Below are positions 39,906 through 50,870 of a stretch of 64,000 bases of DNA, in pieces. The first letter of the stretch is position 1. The number at the start of each line of letters is the position of its first letter. The notes beneath the pieces were generated by a model, which ran no database searches, was not told where the DNA came from, and saw only the letters and a list, made by a program, of their open reading frames with translations. The position numbers were made by a program, and so were the translations under genes. The DNA comes from Hepsetus odoe (lineage: Eukaryota; Chordata; Actinopteri; Characiformes; Hepsetidae), in assembly GCA_017165825.1 (NCBI GenBank), contig CM029384.1, forward strand, positions 23,701,033-23,765,032, given 5' to 3'.

Positions 39906-42900
39906 ATGAGCTCCGGCGTTTTAATGATTGTGTTTTTAGTCGCATCTTTACCGCGTTGTTCTGGTTCACTTTTCATGGAGCGACGCGGATTTGACGAGCA
40001 GAACAGATGGGCTGCGTCCCAAACCACAGACTTCTACACTTCAGACACTACGATTGACAGTGACTATTTTTGTCATTGTGAAAGACGACACAGCACACAG
40101 TGAGACACAACAAAATTCAACCTCTGCTTTTCACCCACCCACACCGTGCAGCATGGGCTATGAAAGCGCTTGGGGAGCAGGGATGGGGACAGTACCTTGC
40201 TCAAGGGTACCTCAGGGCAACCTACTGGTCTGGGATTTGAACCCACGACCTTCTGATTCTGGGGACAATAGGCCTATGTTTACATTTTTATAAATAATAG
40301 CTCACATTGGCCTATTATTACTCACCTTTTCTTTGAGAGTTTTTTGTCCTTTGCATCTCAAGTAGCAGCATTAGTGACCAAGATTGACCCAGACTTTCTA
40401 TTTGTAATGTCTTGTTGAGGAACGGCTCGCCAGGCTTCTTAAAGGACAAAGTTTTAGTCTCTTATGCTCATTACAGTCTCTGTACCTGAGCAGTTTCAGA
40501 AGCAGTGTGAGATCATCTCCACAGAGAACGAGAAACAGCCCACGTCCAAAGAAGAGCTTTTGGACGTCCTTCAAGAAGCCTGGAGAAGTTTCCTGACGGC
40601 GACTTTAAAGAAAGCAGCTGGTCAAAGAGAGTTGAGGCTGTGCAGAAGAATAACGGTGGTGAATAATGACTTTAAAGCTGGTTAGAATGAAACTCTCTTT
40701 GTGTTTGGACTGGAGTTACATGTGTTTGTACACATCACTGAACCTACTGTCTCACCTTAACACAGAACAGACAGACATGAGAGATGGCTCAAGACTTTAA
40801 CACAGTGGTTCATATTTGAACAAATTGGATCTGTTTCTAGGGGAACGCTCAAACGCTGGGCGACTACAAATAGTGTTTAAAAGGTCCTAGAAAATTAACT
40901 TAACTTAAGAAAATAATGTTTAATAGCGTTTAAAGCCATCCTTCACATTGAATGGGTGTACTAAGATGAACTGATCAGTAGAGATTTCCCAGAAATACTC
41001 TGAAACATGAATAAAGTCCACATTATTGGGAGGGTACTTTGGAGTCTGTTATAAACATGTTGTGCAAAGAAAAAGTGAAAGCATCTTTACTTTTTAGTAA
41101 ACAAAACTGAAAGTAGCACAAAAAGCCACTGGTGTGTCTTTTTTCACCTGCTGTATAAAGGACCGAACAGCTCCAGTCAGATAACGTGTTATCGGTTTCG
41201 GAAGTGAAAATAACAGATTTATTGGAAAAATAATGTGCAAAAAAATCAACAATTTCCATTCATTAGCTGAGTTAATGTGTCGATTAAAGCTATTAGACAC
41301 AACACATTTTAGGTTTATTTACATTAACGTTTGTACCACCAGCTTTGAAGTCAATATTTGGTTTGACTGCAGTTATTCTCCAGCACAGCCTCAACTCTCT
41401 TAGACAAGCTTGTTTCTTTAAGTTATCTTCAGGAACACTTCTCCAGGCTTCTTGAAGGACGTCCCAAAGCTCTTCTTTGGACGTCGACTGCCTTTTGTTC
41501 TCCATTCGCTGTGGAGATGATCCCACACTGCTTCTGAACACTGTCCTTCAGGAAGATCTGGAGAACTGCTCAGGTACAGAGACTGGACTGAAAATGAGAG
41601 ACAACAACACTGTCCTTCAGGGAGATCTGGAGAACTGCTCAGGTACAGAGACTGGACTGAAAATGAGAGACAACAACACTGTCCTTCAGGGAGATCTGGA
41701 GAACTGCTCAGGTACAGAGACTGGACTGAAAATGAGAGACAAATAACACTGTCCTTCAGGAAGATCTGGAGAACTGCTCAGTACAGAGACTGGACTGAAA
41801 ATGAGAGACAACACTGTCCTTCAGGAAGATCTGGAGAACTGCTCAGGTACAGAGACTGGACTGAAAATGAGAGACAACAACACTGTCCTTCAGGAAGATC
41901 TGGAGAACTGCTCAGGTACAGAGACTGGACTAAAAATGAGAGACAAAAACACTGTCCTTCAGGAAGATCTGAGAACTGCTCAGAGTGCCAAAGACTGGAC
42001 TAAAAATGAGAGACAACAACACTGTCCTTCAGGAAGATCTGGAGAACTGCTCAGGTACAGAGACTGTACTGAAAATGAGAGACAACAACACTGTCCTTCA
42101 GGTAGATCTGGAGAACTGCTCAGGTACAGAGACTGGACTGAAATATGAGAGACACAACACTGTCCTTCAGGAAGATCTGGAGAACTTGCCTAGGTACACA
42201 GACTGGACTGAAACATGAGAGACAACAACACTGTCCTTCAGGAAGATCTGGAGAACTGCTCAGGTACAGAGACTGACTGAACATGAGAGACAACAACACT
42301 GTCCTTCAGGAAGATCTGGAGAACTGCTCAACGGCACATTAAAAATGCAAGAAAGTCTAAATCTTTGGAAATAAAATATGAAGAAATGAAGGGTGGTTCA
42401 AGGCTAATAATAATAATAATAATAAAAATAATAATAATAATAGGTGATTCAGTGAATACATTAGAAATGGTTTCTGGGAAACCATGAATTGCTACCTAAC
42501 AAGTGAGTAAGTTTCTTTTTCCAGGAGGTTTGTCACCTGATTTGTGAAACGGGATAATTTTGGTTTCAGTTTTTGCTGTCCATGGAAATGCGACTGTCTG
42601 AAAAAGGAAGGTGTTGAGAAGAGACCTCCTGGGAACTCAATCAATGAGAGACATGCTGTCCATCCAGCTCCTTGCTGTGGTTGTTCTGATGTTTTCTGCT
42701 AAGCTGTGAAATTGAACTGAACTGTAGCCTTTCCTGCCCTGCAAAGTTTTAAATAAATACACTGAAAAGTCTGCTTTCTCCAAAGAGAATAACCCTGTCC
42801 AATGGACACAACACTCTCTATTGAACATCCTTTCTGGAACAGGTGTTTGTGGAAAACACAGGAAAATCTTTCCGTTTCCAGTGGAAGAAATAGAAGGTAA

Positions 42901-45900
42901 GGAATCGCATTACACTTTACACTGCTTCGCATTGCTTAACCTGCATTTTCCTTTTACTCTGGGAGATTGCCTGAGGCTCAGGGAAAAACAGAAACTAAAC
43001 ACAAGACACGTTTTTATTTCTTTAACCTGTGAAGGTTCAGTTCAACCATTCTAACGAGTGATCATACAGTCCATTCGAGTTCTGCTTAAATTTGACTGAT
43101 GATTTATCGATAAAGTGCACATCCTCTGTAAAGAACTTAACACACACTTAAATATGACATTTTAGCCCATTTTAATGGCACACATTTTAGTATGTAGTAT
43201 TTTAGTAACACATTTTTTTAGCATGTAGTATTTTACTCGCACATGTTTTCTGTTGAATGTGTGGAAAATAAAGAAAATATGATAAAAAAGTAAAAGAAGG
43301 GTAGTAACATTTGCATGCTTTTTTTTTTTAAATAGCTCATATTTGACATTATTTACACCCTTTGTGAAGAGCACACTCAAATATGCAGAAAATGTTTTAG
43401 TGCATAATTCGTGTTTGGCAAATTGAAAGAAATATTTATTTTTTTTTGGAAATAGCCCAAAAAGTTTATTTAGCTTCAAACCCTTAGTAGAAGAAATTTA
43501 TGTCTGAACTGATTACCAGGGGCAAAAGGGCATGGTCGAAGTAATGACATTGGCAGTGAATTTGCATGAACTGAAAACCTGTTCTTCCATCAATCTGAAA
43601 CCCTGTGTCGTCCCTTTCAGCTGTGTTCGCAGCACAAGATTCATTACTCATTTTCTTTTTTTTTTTGGACAAAAAAATAGCTGGAATCTTGAATCTCCTT
43701 GGTCTGTCTGAGCCACTCACAGGGCTACCTGACTGGCTAGGAGTTTCAGATCATGCACTGAGTGGATCACTTCCACATCTTCATTTCTGGGCTGCTGTTT
43801 ACAATCACTGTTAAAGCCAAAACGGATCCCAGCCCTAAACTATTAGCTTTGTAATAAAGTTATTTTCCTGTCTAGTTTATTCCAATGTATATTTTTTGCA
43901 CATTAGTATCAGAGTGTGGAGGTTTGGGAGCCTCCAAAGTCCTAATTTGAGACACGGATCCTTTCCCCAAAGTGCGATTCAGTTCATTGGGGACTTTCCT
44001 GGCGATTGCTAAAAATATACTATCTTTTCAGAATGTTTTCAGAGAAGATATGAGGAAGAAATGAAGAAGACCTACAAGAAAGGAGGTATATTTTGAAAAA
44101 TTTGTTAACAGGCAAATATATCAATGCTTTTCAGTAAGGATGACATGGCTGGTGGATCAAAACCTGAGATTAATGGCCCAATTCAAATAGTCCAAAATTA
44201 GGTTTCTTGAAAGCTGCTGATTTTGAGATGCATGATTTTGTTGTAACTAGAAGCTGTGATTGCTAGAAAGGAATGGAAAAGTGGGATGGTGGTGGCCAAG
44301 GGGTATGATACTCAGATGATGACTAAGGTTGTGGGTTCTATCCTGTCTCTATCCTGTCTCCAGGAACATTTGAACCCCTGTGCAAGATCCTTAACCTAAA
44401 ATAGCTCCAGGGAGAGTTTTCCTGATCACTGATTTAATATCAAATTAACACAACCTTTTATATTCTGTCTCAGACTCTGTCACCATGAAGCTGATTGATA
44501 TGAGTCTTCCCTGTCTCGCTGATATCACCCTATGAAAACTCCCAGGTTGATCACTGCTTAGTTCCTTCACAGCGCTTTCTCTGCTCACAGAACTAAAGAC
44601 GCTGAATGATACCCTTCACCCCAAATGAACATGACCTTTTATATTCTTTTATATTCTTATTATATTCTTTTATATTTATATTTTTATATTCTGTCTCAGA
44701 CTCTGTCGCCATGAAGCTGATTGATATGAGTCTTCCCTGTATCAAGCTGGCAAATGATCTCTATGAAAACTCCCGTAAGTTGATCGCTGTTGTTAGTTCC
44801 CTTCTACAGCGTTTCTCGTTCACAGAACTAAAGACGTTTAAACGATATACCCTTCACCCCAAATGTACTTGAGCTTCCATGACATGTTTGGTGTCTGAAG
44901 TTTGCTTTTTTACTTTTGCACTGCAGCTATGAAGCTAATGTGGCAAAAAAATGTACTTTAAAGATGCCAGTTAGTATCAGCTGAGCAAAACCTGAGCCGT
45001 CCCTTATTACTTTCTATTTCTAAGAGAGTTTCATTCTAAGCAGCTTTAAAGTCAATATTTACCACCACCGCACAGCCTCAACTCTCTTAGACCAGCTCCT
45101 TTCTTTAAGTCGTCTCAGAACCTTCAGTTTGGAAGGGCGCCCTGTAAAGCTCTTCTATGGATGTCATTGCCTTTTGTTTCTTTGTGAGATGATCCCACAC
45201 TGCTTCTAACTGCTCAGGTACAGAGACTGGACTGAAAATGAGAGACAACATTGTCCTTCAGGAAGAACTGAGAACTGCTCAGGTACAGAGACTGACTGAA
45301 AATGAGAGACACAACACTGTCTCAGGAAGATCTGAGAAACTGCCTTGTGTACAGAGACTGGACTGAAATGAGAGACAAATAACACTGTCCTTCAGGAAGA
45401 TCTGGAGGAACCGCCTGCAGTACAGAGACTGACTGAACATGAGAGACAAATGCAACACTGTCCTTCAGGGAAGATCTGAGAACCGCCTGGTGGGCACAGA
45501 GAGACTGGACTGAACATGAGAGACAACAACACTGTCCTCAGGAAGATCTGGAGAACTGCTCAGGCCAGAGACCGGACTGAACACGAGAGACAACAACACT
45601 CTGTCCTTCAGGAAGATCTGGAGAACTGCTCAGGTACAGAGACTGGACTGAAAATGAGAGACAACAACACTGTCCTTCAGCCTGGAGAACTGTTCCTCAA
45701 CAACACACTAAAAAAAACAATAAAGTGCAAAATAACTTCAGGCACCAAACATGTCTTTAATAATCACTTATATTTAGAGCTTTTGTCTGTTAATGTAGAT
45801 GGTATAATCAGTGTTTTCATTTCTTCTCTCTTTTCTGTTCCAGCTTACAGTCCGAAAGGCGACCAGAAGGTTCATCGTGAGTTCAGAAAAGTTACAGAAA

Positions 45901-45948
45901 AGTTGCGGATTTCAACCACAAACCATCAAAAATACACGAATAATCTCT

Positions 45949-46018
<70 letters not shown>

Positions 46019-47371
46019 AGGCATAGCCCATTGTGCCATTGAGAAGTGTGTTGAAGGGTTTAGAAATGCAGGAGGTAAAATCATTTTTACTATATCCAAT
46101 ACTGTGCAAACGCGTCAGGCACATCAGTGATATATAAAAGCTGTTGATCTGGACAAAAAGCATCTTTAAACTATAATATTAGAAGAAATCCTAACATTAA
46201 TCCAGTAAAGACTGAATTTCTGCATTTTTAAAACACTAATATTAAGATAAATACCATCATTAATCTGGTAGAAAGTGATTGTCAGTGTGCTGGAGGAAAC
46301 GTTTCCAACTCCTCCTCATGGAAGCCCAGTTACACCTTTAGTTTCCATCAAGGATCTACTCAAACCAATTGCAGGGAGTTTACACTGCATTGTCCATATT
46401 CAGTTGTTTGCAAAACTTTTGACACCGCGGTCAAATCACACATTCTACATTTCTACAGAAACATTTCTGCACATTGTAAAACACAGAAAATGGTTCTTTG
46501 ATGGATTTAATAAAAATAAATAAAATATGTGAATAATTATTTGTTTTAGAAATTAATTCAAAGAATTCAGAGAATCAGGGAGCGTGGAATGGAAGGGAGG
46601 TGAAGAAGAGAGTGTAGACAGGTTGGAATGAGTGACAGGAGTGATCTGTGACAGACAGGGACAAGCAAGATTGAAAGGGAAGGTTTACAAAATGGTAGTG
46701 AGACCAGCTATGTTACACAGGTTGGAGACGGTAGTGAGAGCAGCTATGCTACACAGTTTGGAGAATAAAGTGTCAGAGTGAAAGGTGCAACGATGGGAGG
46801 GACATGGATGAACAGGATTAGGGATGAGTATGTTAGAGAGACAGCTCAGGTTGGATGGTTTGGAGACTAAGAGAAGAGAGACAGCGTTGATTTGGACATG
46901 TCCAGAGGAGAGATGAGGATTATATCAGGAGAAGGATGTTGAGGCTGGAGCTGTCAGGACAGAGGAGAAGAGAAAGGACAAAGAGGAGGTTTATGGATGT
47001 GATGAGAGAGGACATGCAGGCAAAAAAGGCAGAAGCAGAGGACAGTATGAAATGGAGAGGGATGATCCGCTGTGATGAACCCAAACGGGAGCAGCAGGAA
47101 TATGAAGAAGAAGAAGAAGAAGAAGACTGCTCAACCAACCTTCCTGTGATTCACTCAGGATCTTTACGTTTTCCTGATTCTGTAGCTCCATCTGCCCAGG
47201 ATCGGATCACCTGGTCAGGTGTGTCCGGTGCCTCAGATCACGCTTGCCTTGTAACCAGTAGCTGCATAGTTGAATTAACTCCTGTGCATTGCTTTCACAG
47301 GAAGCACTGGACTTGTCCAAGCTTGCCTGGAAGGTGTTATGTCCTGCATGAAGCTGAGAGATGAATTATGA
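39906..47371 (+). CDS. Unrecognised gene: small secreted six-cysteine helical protein
   Basis: Reconstructed from splice signals and reading phase. Exons: 39906-39963 (signal peptide MSSGVLMIVFLVASLPRCS), 42882-42896, 44032-44085, 44700-44774, 45844-45876, 46021-46074, 47301-47371. Every junction is phase 1 and the join is open, giving about 119 residues. The mature part has six cysteines spaced C-x29-C-x26-C-x4-C-x16-C-x6-C and amphipathic stretches such as FQRRYEEEMKKTYKKG, MKLIDMSLPCIKLANDLYE, IAHCAIEKCVEGF and VQACLEGVMSCMKL. It ends KLRDEL-stop. An alternative first exon is 42644-42705 (MRDMLSIQLLAVVVLMFSA), joined in phase 2 to an exon starting at 42862. I do not recognise the family. 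The last five exons are the best supported; the first two are tentative. Confidence 0.55.
40050..40272 (-). mobile_element. SINE (family B)
   Basis: Near-complete family B copy in minus orientation: TTTTTGTCATTGTGAAAGAC, AAATTCAACCTCTGCTTTTC, ACCTTGCTCAAGGGTACCTC and GGGATTTGAACCCACGACC. The head beyond the B box is truncated. Confidence 0.8.
40375..40720 (+). mobile_element. Tc1-like element fragment without array
   Basis: Contains GTTGAGGAACGGCTCGCCAG, one copy of the region expanded elsewhere, then a transposase-tail-like frame (SKEELLDVLQEAWRSFL, LKKAAGQRELRLC). It shows the ancestral, unexpanded arrangement. Confidence 0.68.
41295..42410. mobile_element. Tc1-like element with about twelve 69-bp units
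   Basis: 41310-41535 is the inverted transposase-tail block (minus strand KEELWDVLQEAWRSVPED). From 41539 to 42330 follow about twelve tandem units, most of 63-69 bp with small indels. The right end GAAATGAAGGGTGGTTCAAG near 42385-42404 resembles the 8168-8817 terminal repeat. A (TAA)n tract follows at 42406-42442. Confidence 0.76.
44474..44543 (+). pseudogene. Broken tandem copy of exon 4 of the secreted gene
   Basis: Same acceptor (CTGTCTCAG) and start (ACTCTGTC.CCATGAAGCTGA) as exon 44700-44774. About five bases are missing, which creates an in-frame stop after SLPCLADITL, and the donor GTAAGT is replaced by CAGGTT. The duplicated block spans about 44440-44630 versus 44680-44870. Confidence 0.75.
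45030..45725. mobile_element. Tc1-like element with degenerate 69-bp array
   Basis: 45040-45200 is the inverted transposase-tail block (CCTCAACTCTCTTAGACCAG and GATCCCACACTGCTTC). 45205-45690 is an array of about seven units, more decayed than at 41539-42330. It lies in the intron between exons 44700-44774 and 45844-45876 of the secreted gene. Confidence 0.74.
45943..46017 (+). repeat. CT microsatellite forming a splice acceptor tract
   Basis: (CT)n of about 30 units followed by T7 and AG; exon 46021-46074 starts three bases on. The microsatellite is the polypyrimidine tract. Confidence 0.9.
46560..47125 (+). mobile_element. RTE-type LINE 3' fragment
   Basis: Degenerate RT C-terminal region related to 26007-27185 (GTCAGGACAGAGGAGAAGAG, RLELSGQRRRERTKRRFMDV, then MREDMQAKKAEAEDS), ending in (GAAGAA)n at 47103-47126. 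Lies in the last intron of the secreted gene. Confidence 0.82.
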
Positions 47372-47885
47372 GGAACCTTAATATCTATCACCACCGTCGT
47401 TCGCTTTCATGGCAGCTGACAGGAACCTACATCACCATTTAGGTTCATTTCCACCAACACGTCAGTCAGGTGGTTCCAGCTCGGGAAACTTGGTGCAGGT
47501 TCTTGGCTTTTGCATCTGCTTTACATTTTCAGGAAACCTCTTTATCTGAGCACCAGATGGCGCCTTTTGCTTTAAAATAGAAGCGGATGTTTGTGCCTGT
47601 TTTCGGTTGCAATCATCCTTTTTTAAATTCATTCAAAGGCTTTGATATGGGAAATTCATACTTTGTTCATCTGTGCTTGGGCTGCTGTGTATGGTGATTT
47701 GGGCCAATGGGGTTCTGTGCAGGGACATAGTTCAAAATGAGCGCCCACAGGTCAAATAGGAAAGGTCACAAAAAATGTCTGATTTTTCCTTTATCACCAA
47801 CCACCTTTCACAGAGAGATCTCTGTAATACTGTAATCTAAACACACGCTGATCTAAGGAGTGGAAATAAAGAGACTCTTGTCCTG
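47372..47885 (+). other. Possible 3' UTR of the secreted gene
   Basis: Sequence after the stop codon with an AATAAA signal at 47865-47870. No other feature seen; the next upstream signal on this strand is not obvious. Assignment is by position only. Confidence 0.4.
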
Positions 47886-48659
47886 TCTTGGTGTTTTACA
47901 AGTACTAAATACTAAGATCGGGAGGACTTTATACATCTCAGTCTGTGGTTTAAGATGGCAGGTTGGCAGGATATTATTACAGTGTGTATTATGTCAGTCA
48001 GTATTAGCATTAGTCTCATAGCGCTCCCTTCATTTCAAAAGCTGAATACCATCCCGTCCACTAATTGATTTTAATAATGGTAGATTTAGATTCACTATAC
48101 AGGTATCTGTAATGAAATTCTCACAGATGCTCAACAAATTGTAGCGCAGTGCAAAAGAGGTAATAAACTCAAATGCAAGCTGTAGAATCACTACAATAGG
48201 TGCTGTAAAGTGATCGTATGAATTACTGCAACAGGAAGCTGCAGTTTCTAAGAAGGTAAAAGAAATGGTGCAAAAAGAGAGACAGGAAGTGGGTGAGTGA
48301 CCTTATGGTCACATTTTTTTGGTTACAGCAGTCTCAGCGGCTGGTGGGGTAGTAGCTCTCCTGAAATCTGGCCCGAAATCTTGTCACTTGGGCTCTGTGC
48401 GCAGGTCCAATAGCAGGGACAACTGGGGTCCCTCACTATGTGGCAGCGTATGGAGACCATGTCCTGGATTTTACTGTAGAGTAGCGGACAAGTGTCAATC
48501 AAGACTCCTTTTTAAGTCTTTAATGACAGTTGACATAAACCTACATAGACATTTATATATTAGCATTGTAACAGGTATGGAAAATGGCCGCAAACAGACT
48601 TCAAAATGGAAGTGTTGATCATTTGTTTTACACCAAACAAATGCAGTGAATAAATAAAG
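47886..48659. other. Intergenic, one unexplained short open segment
   Basis: Mostly featureless. 48355-48480 has two overlapping open frames; one reads NLARNLVTWALCAG then GVPHYVAAYGDHVLDF before a stop. It may be a decayed exon or chance. I do not recognise it. Confidence 0.3.
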
Positions 48660-49082
48660 AGAATTTAAATCAGATCAATATCTGGTGACTCACCCTTTGC
48701 CTTCAAAACAGCATCAGTTCTTCTAGGTACACTTGCACACGATTTTTGAAGGAACTCGGCCAGTAGGTTGTTCCAAACATCCTGGAGAACTGAGCACAGA
48801 TCTTCTGTGGATGTAGCTTCCCTACATCTTTCTGTTCTTCATGTGATCCAGACACTGGATGACATGGAGATCGTGGCCTGTGGGGGCCAGAAGAACTGAT
48901 GCTGCTCTGAAGGTAAAGCAGAACATCACAACATTGATCTGATTTAGATTTTTCTTTGTCTGCTCACTTTGCATTTTTTGTGAATCGATCAAATGAACAA
49001 TCATTATTGATATTTCTGAAAGCGTTCTTTGTTTACAGCATTTTTTCCCCACCTGCCTAAAACTTTTGCACAGTACTGTATA
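48660..49082. mobile_element. Second type of Tc1/mariner-like non-autonomous element
   Basis: Right end AAAACTTTTGCACAGTACTGTA is a Tc1-like terminal repeat. The interior (GTACACTTGCACACGATTTT, TGAAGGAACTCGGCCAGTAG, TTGTTCCAAACATCCTGGAG, AGATCTTCTGTGGATGTAG) is the reverse of a Tc1-type transposase middle region, heavily decayed. No intact coding. Confidence 0.65.
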
Positions 49083-49084
49083 CA

Positions 49085-49215
49085 ATTATCTATATCCATT
49101 ATCTCCGGGTCACCTGTCCCAACGGGTCGCTGGGGGGAGTGCTGGTGTCCAACCCAGCGCACACAGGGCGAGGACGGGGGACGCACCCTGGACAGGTCGC
49201 CAGCCCATCGCAGTG
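49085..49215. repeat. Dispersed fish repeat (LINE 3' type)
   Basis: CCATTATCTCCGGGTCACCT, CGGGTCGCTGGGGGGAGTGC, CACCCTGGACAGGTCGCCAG. A related copy is at 56735-56885. Family not named. Confidence 0.6.
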
Positions 49216-49851
49216 TATACAATTATGAATAAAATCAATTGAGATGAAAATGAATGACACATTTCTTGGCATATTTTAGGTTTTTCTGGGGTAAATTTTA
49301 CACTCATATGCTTTTAGAGGGTGTTCATAGGTTTTACAATCTGTTAACTGTAAACTTGAACTCCGCTTCTTCATCGAGATAAGAAGGAGGAGGATCCATG
49401 TTTAGTCTTTATACAGGACCAAAAGTATTAACAAAACTTGATTGTTTTCCCCAGAAACTAACAAGCAAGAAAAAACTCCCCAAACAAACAAACGAAAAAA
49501 AAAAGCTAATTCATTTGGCCTTGTTAGAGTTTGGTGAGCCTCCAAAGATGCTTGTGTCCACAGTCCCTCAAGAGCATGTCCCCTGAAGGTTAGTCCCGAA
49601 ACCAAAAAAGCGGGACCTCATAACCAGAAGTGTGCAGAAATGAAGCGCATCCACCAAAAATCACTTTTAAGGATAAGCCATGACAGCTTTGTTAATATGG
49701 ATGTTAATGGATGATTAAATATAAAGTAGTCCACAAGGTGGAAGCAGTGGACAGAGTGGAGAATCTCACTGAGTCTCAGTGTAGATCATCCACAGATGTT
49801 CACACACTAATGAACTGAAGTGGAGGTTGAGGTTTGGACTAGGATGGGCTT

Positions 49852-49913
49852 CTCTCTCTCTCTCTCTCTCTCTCTCCCTGTGGGGCAAAGTGTGTGTGTG
49901 TGTGTGTGTGTGT
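49852..49913. repeat. CT then GT microsatellites
   Basis: (CT)n at 49852-49876 and (GT)n at 49888-49912. Confidence 0.9.
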
Positions 49914-49935
49914 TTAGTAAAATATGTGAATTAAA

Positions 49936-50085
49936 GATTTTTATAATAATAATAATAATAGTAATAATGATGAGGATGATGATCAAGAGGAGGGTGAAGA
50001 TGATGAGGATGATAATGAGGATGGTGAGGATGATGAGGATGATGAAGGTGATGATGAGGATGGTAAGGATGATGATGAACTTTAG
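49936..50085. repeat. AAT and GAT trinucleotide tract
   Basis: (AAT)n then imperfect (GATGAG/GAT)n. Long open frames here are caused by the 3-bp period. Confidence 0.9.
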
Positions 50086-50367
50086 GTCCGAGATCTACTG
50101 TTCAGTAAATACATCTAAAGGTTTTACAGAGAGATCAGTGTGAAGCTCATGCTCTTTTTTCTACACCCCGCCCCTATCGAGGAGGGTCTATGGGGGTGTG
50201 TATAAACCCTTGGGACAGTTTTTAAAGCCCCCCTCATTAATATTTAATTCTCGGTGCTGCTGTGGAATTCTGATTAAAGCCCCATTTGGAGACTTTTATA
50301 CAAAAACTAGGGTTAAAAGCACCAATAACATGAAAAAGCAAATTATACCAATTAAAATTAACCACAA

Positions 50368-50446
50368 TGACAATAATGATGATGATGATGATGATGATAA
50401 TAATAATAATAATAATAATAATGACAATAATAATAATAATAATGCG
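50368..50446. repeat. GAT/AAT trinucleotide tract
   Basis: (GAT)n followed by (AAT)n with CAA interruptions. Confidence 0.92.
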
Positions 50447-50567
50447 CGGTAAAGAGTATTTACTAATGGATTTGTTAGTTAACTAATCTGATATTATAAC
50501 CTTCGTGCTGCTGTTGCACTCTTCCTGTATCCTTCAGCCTTTCCCCAAATTCCAGTTCTAATTTTTT

Positions 50568-50630
50568 TTTGGCCAAAAATCAATTTTCTAATCAACAAGT
50601 CAATTTTCTAATCAAAAAATCAATTTTGAT
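50568..50630. repeat. Short 19-20 bp tandem repeat
   Basis: Three copies of a TCAATTTTCTAATCAA-containing unit. Confidence 0.75.
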
Positions 50631-50639
50631 GTTTCAAAT

Positions 50640-50870
50640 GGTTGGTAATAATCAATAGTAACTGCTGTAGCTATATTAATTACACCGATTAGATATAGTC
50701 AATCAGGCATAATCAATAGATGATGAGTCGCTGTAGATGATTAATAATTACGCACTTCATCATTTATAGATGAAAATAAACTTTATTATCGGCGCGATAT
50801 TGATTCACAGGCTCCATCGATCATGAGGCATTAATCAGCCTGATCGATTATAAAGTATTGATAGAGTTCA
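50640..50870. promoter_or_regulatory. AT-rich homeodomain-motif block upstream of the ebf gene
   Basis: Unique-looking sequence dense in ATCAAT, GATTAAT, ATCGAT and TTATTAT motifs (e.g. AGTCAATCAGGCATAATCAA), 0.8-1.0 kb upstream of the EBF start. Candidate enhancer or conserved non-coding element; based on motif density only. Confidence 0.3.

Noticed and set aside
39753..40103. 116-codon continuous ORF
   Set aside because: Its 3' third is SINE sequence. Only the inner start at 39906 with a donor at 39963 is kept as a possible signal-peptide exon.
41539..42330. Regular repeats that could suggest a CRISPR-like array
   Set aside because: Units are contiguous with no unique spacers, and this is a vertebrate genome.
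45516..46130. 204-codon ORF on the plus strand
   Set aside because: Chimera of the minisatellite, intron, CT repeat and two true exons (45844-45876, 46021-46074); kept only as those exons.
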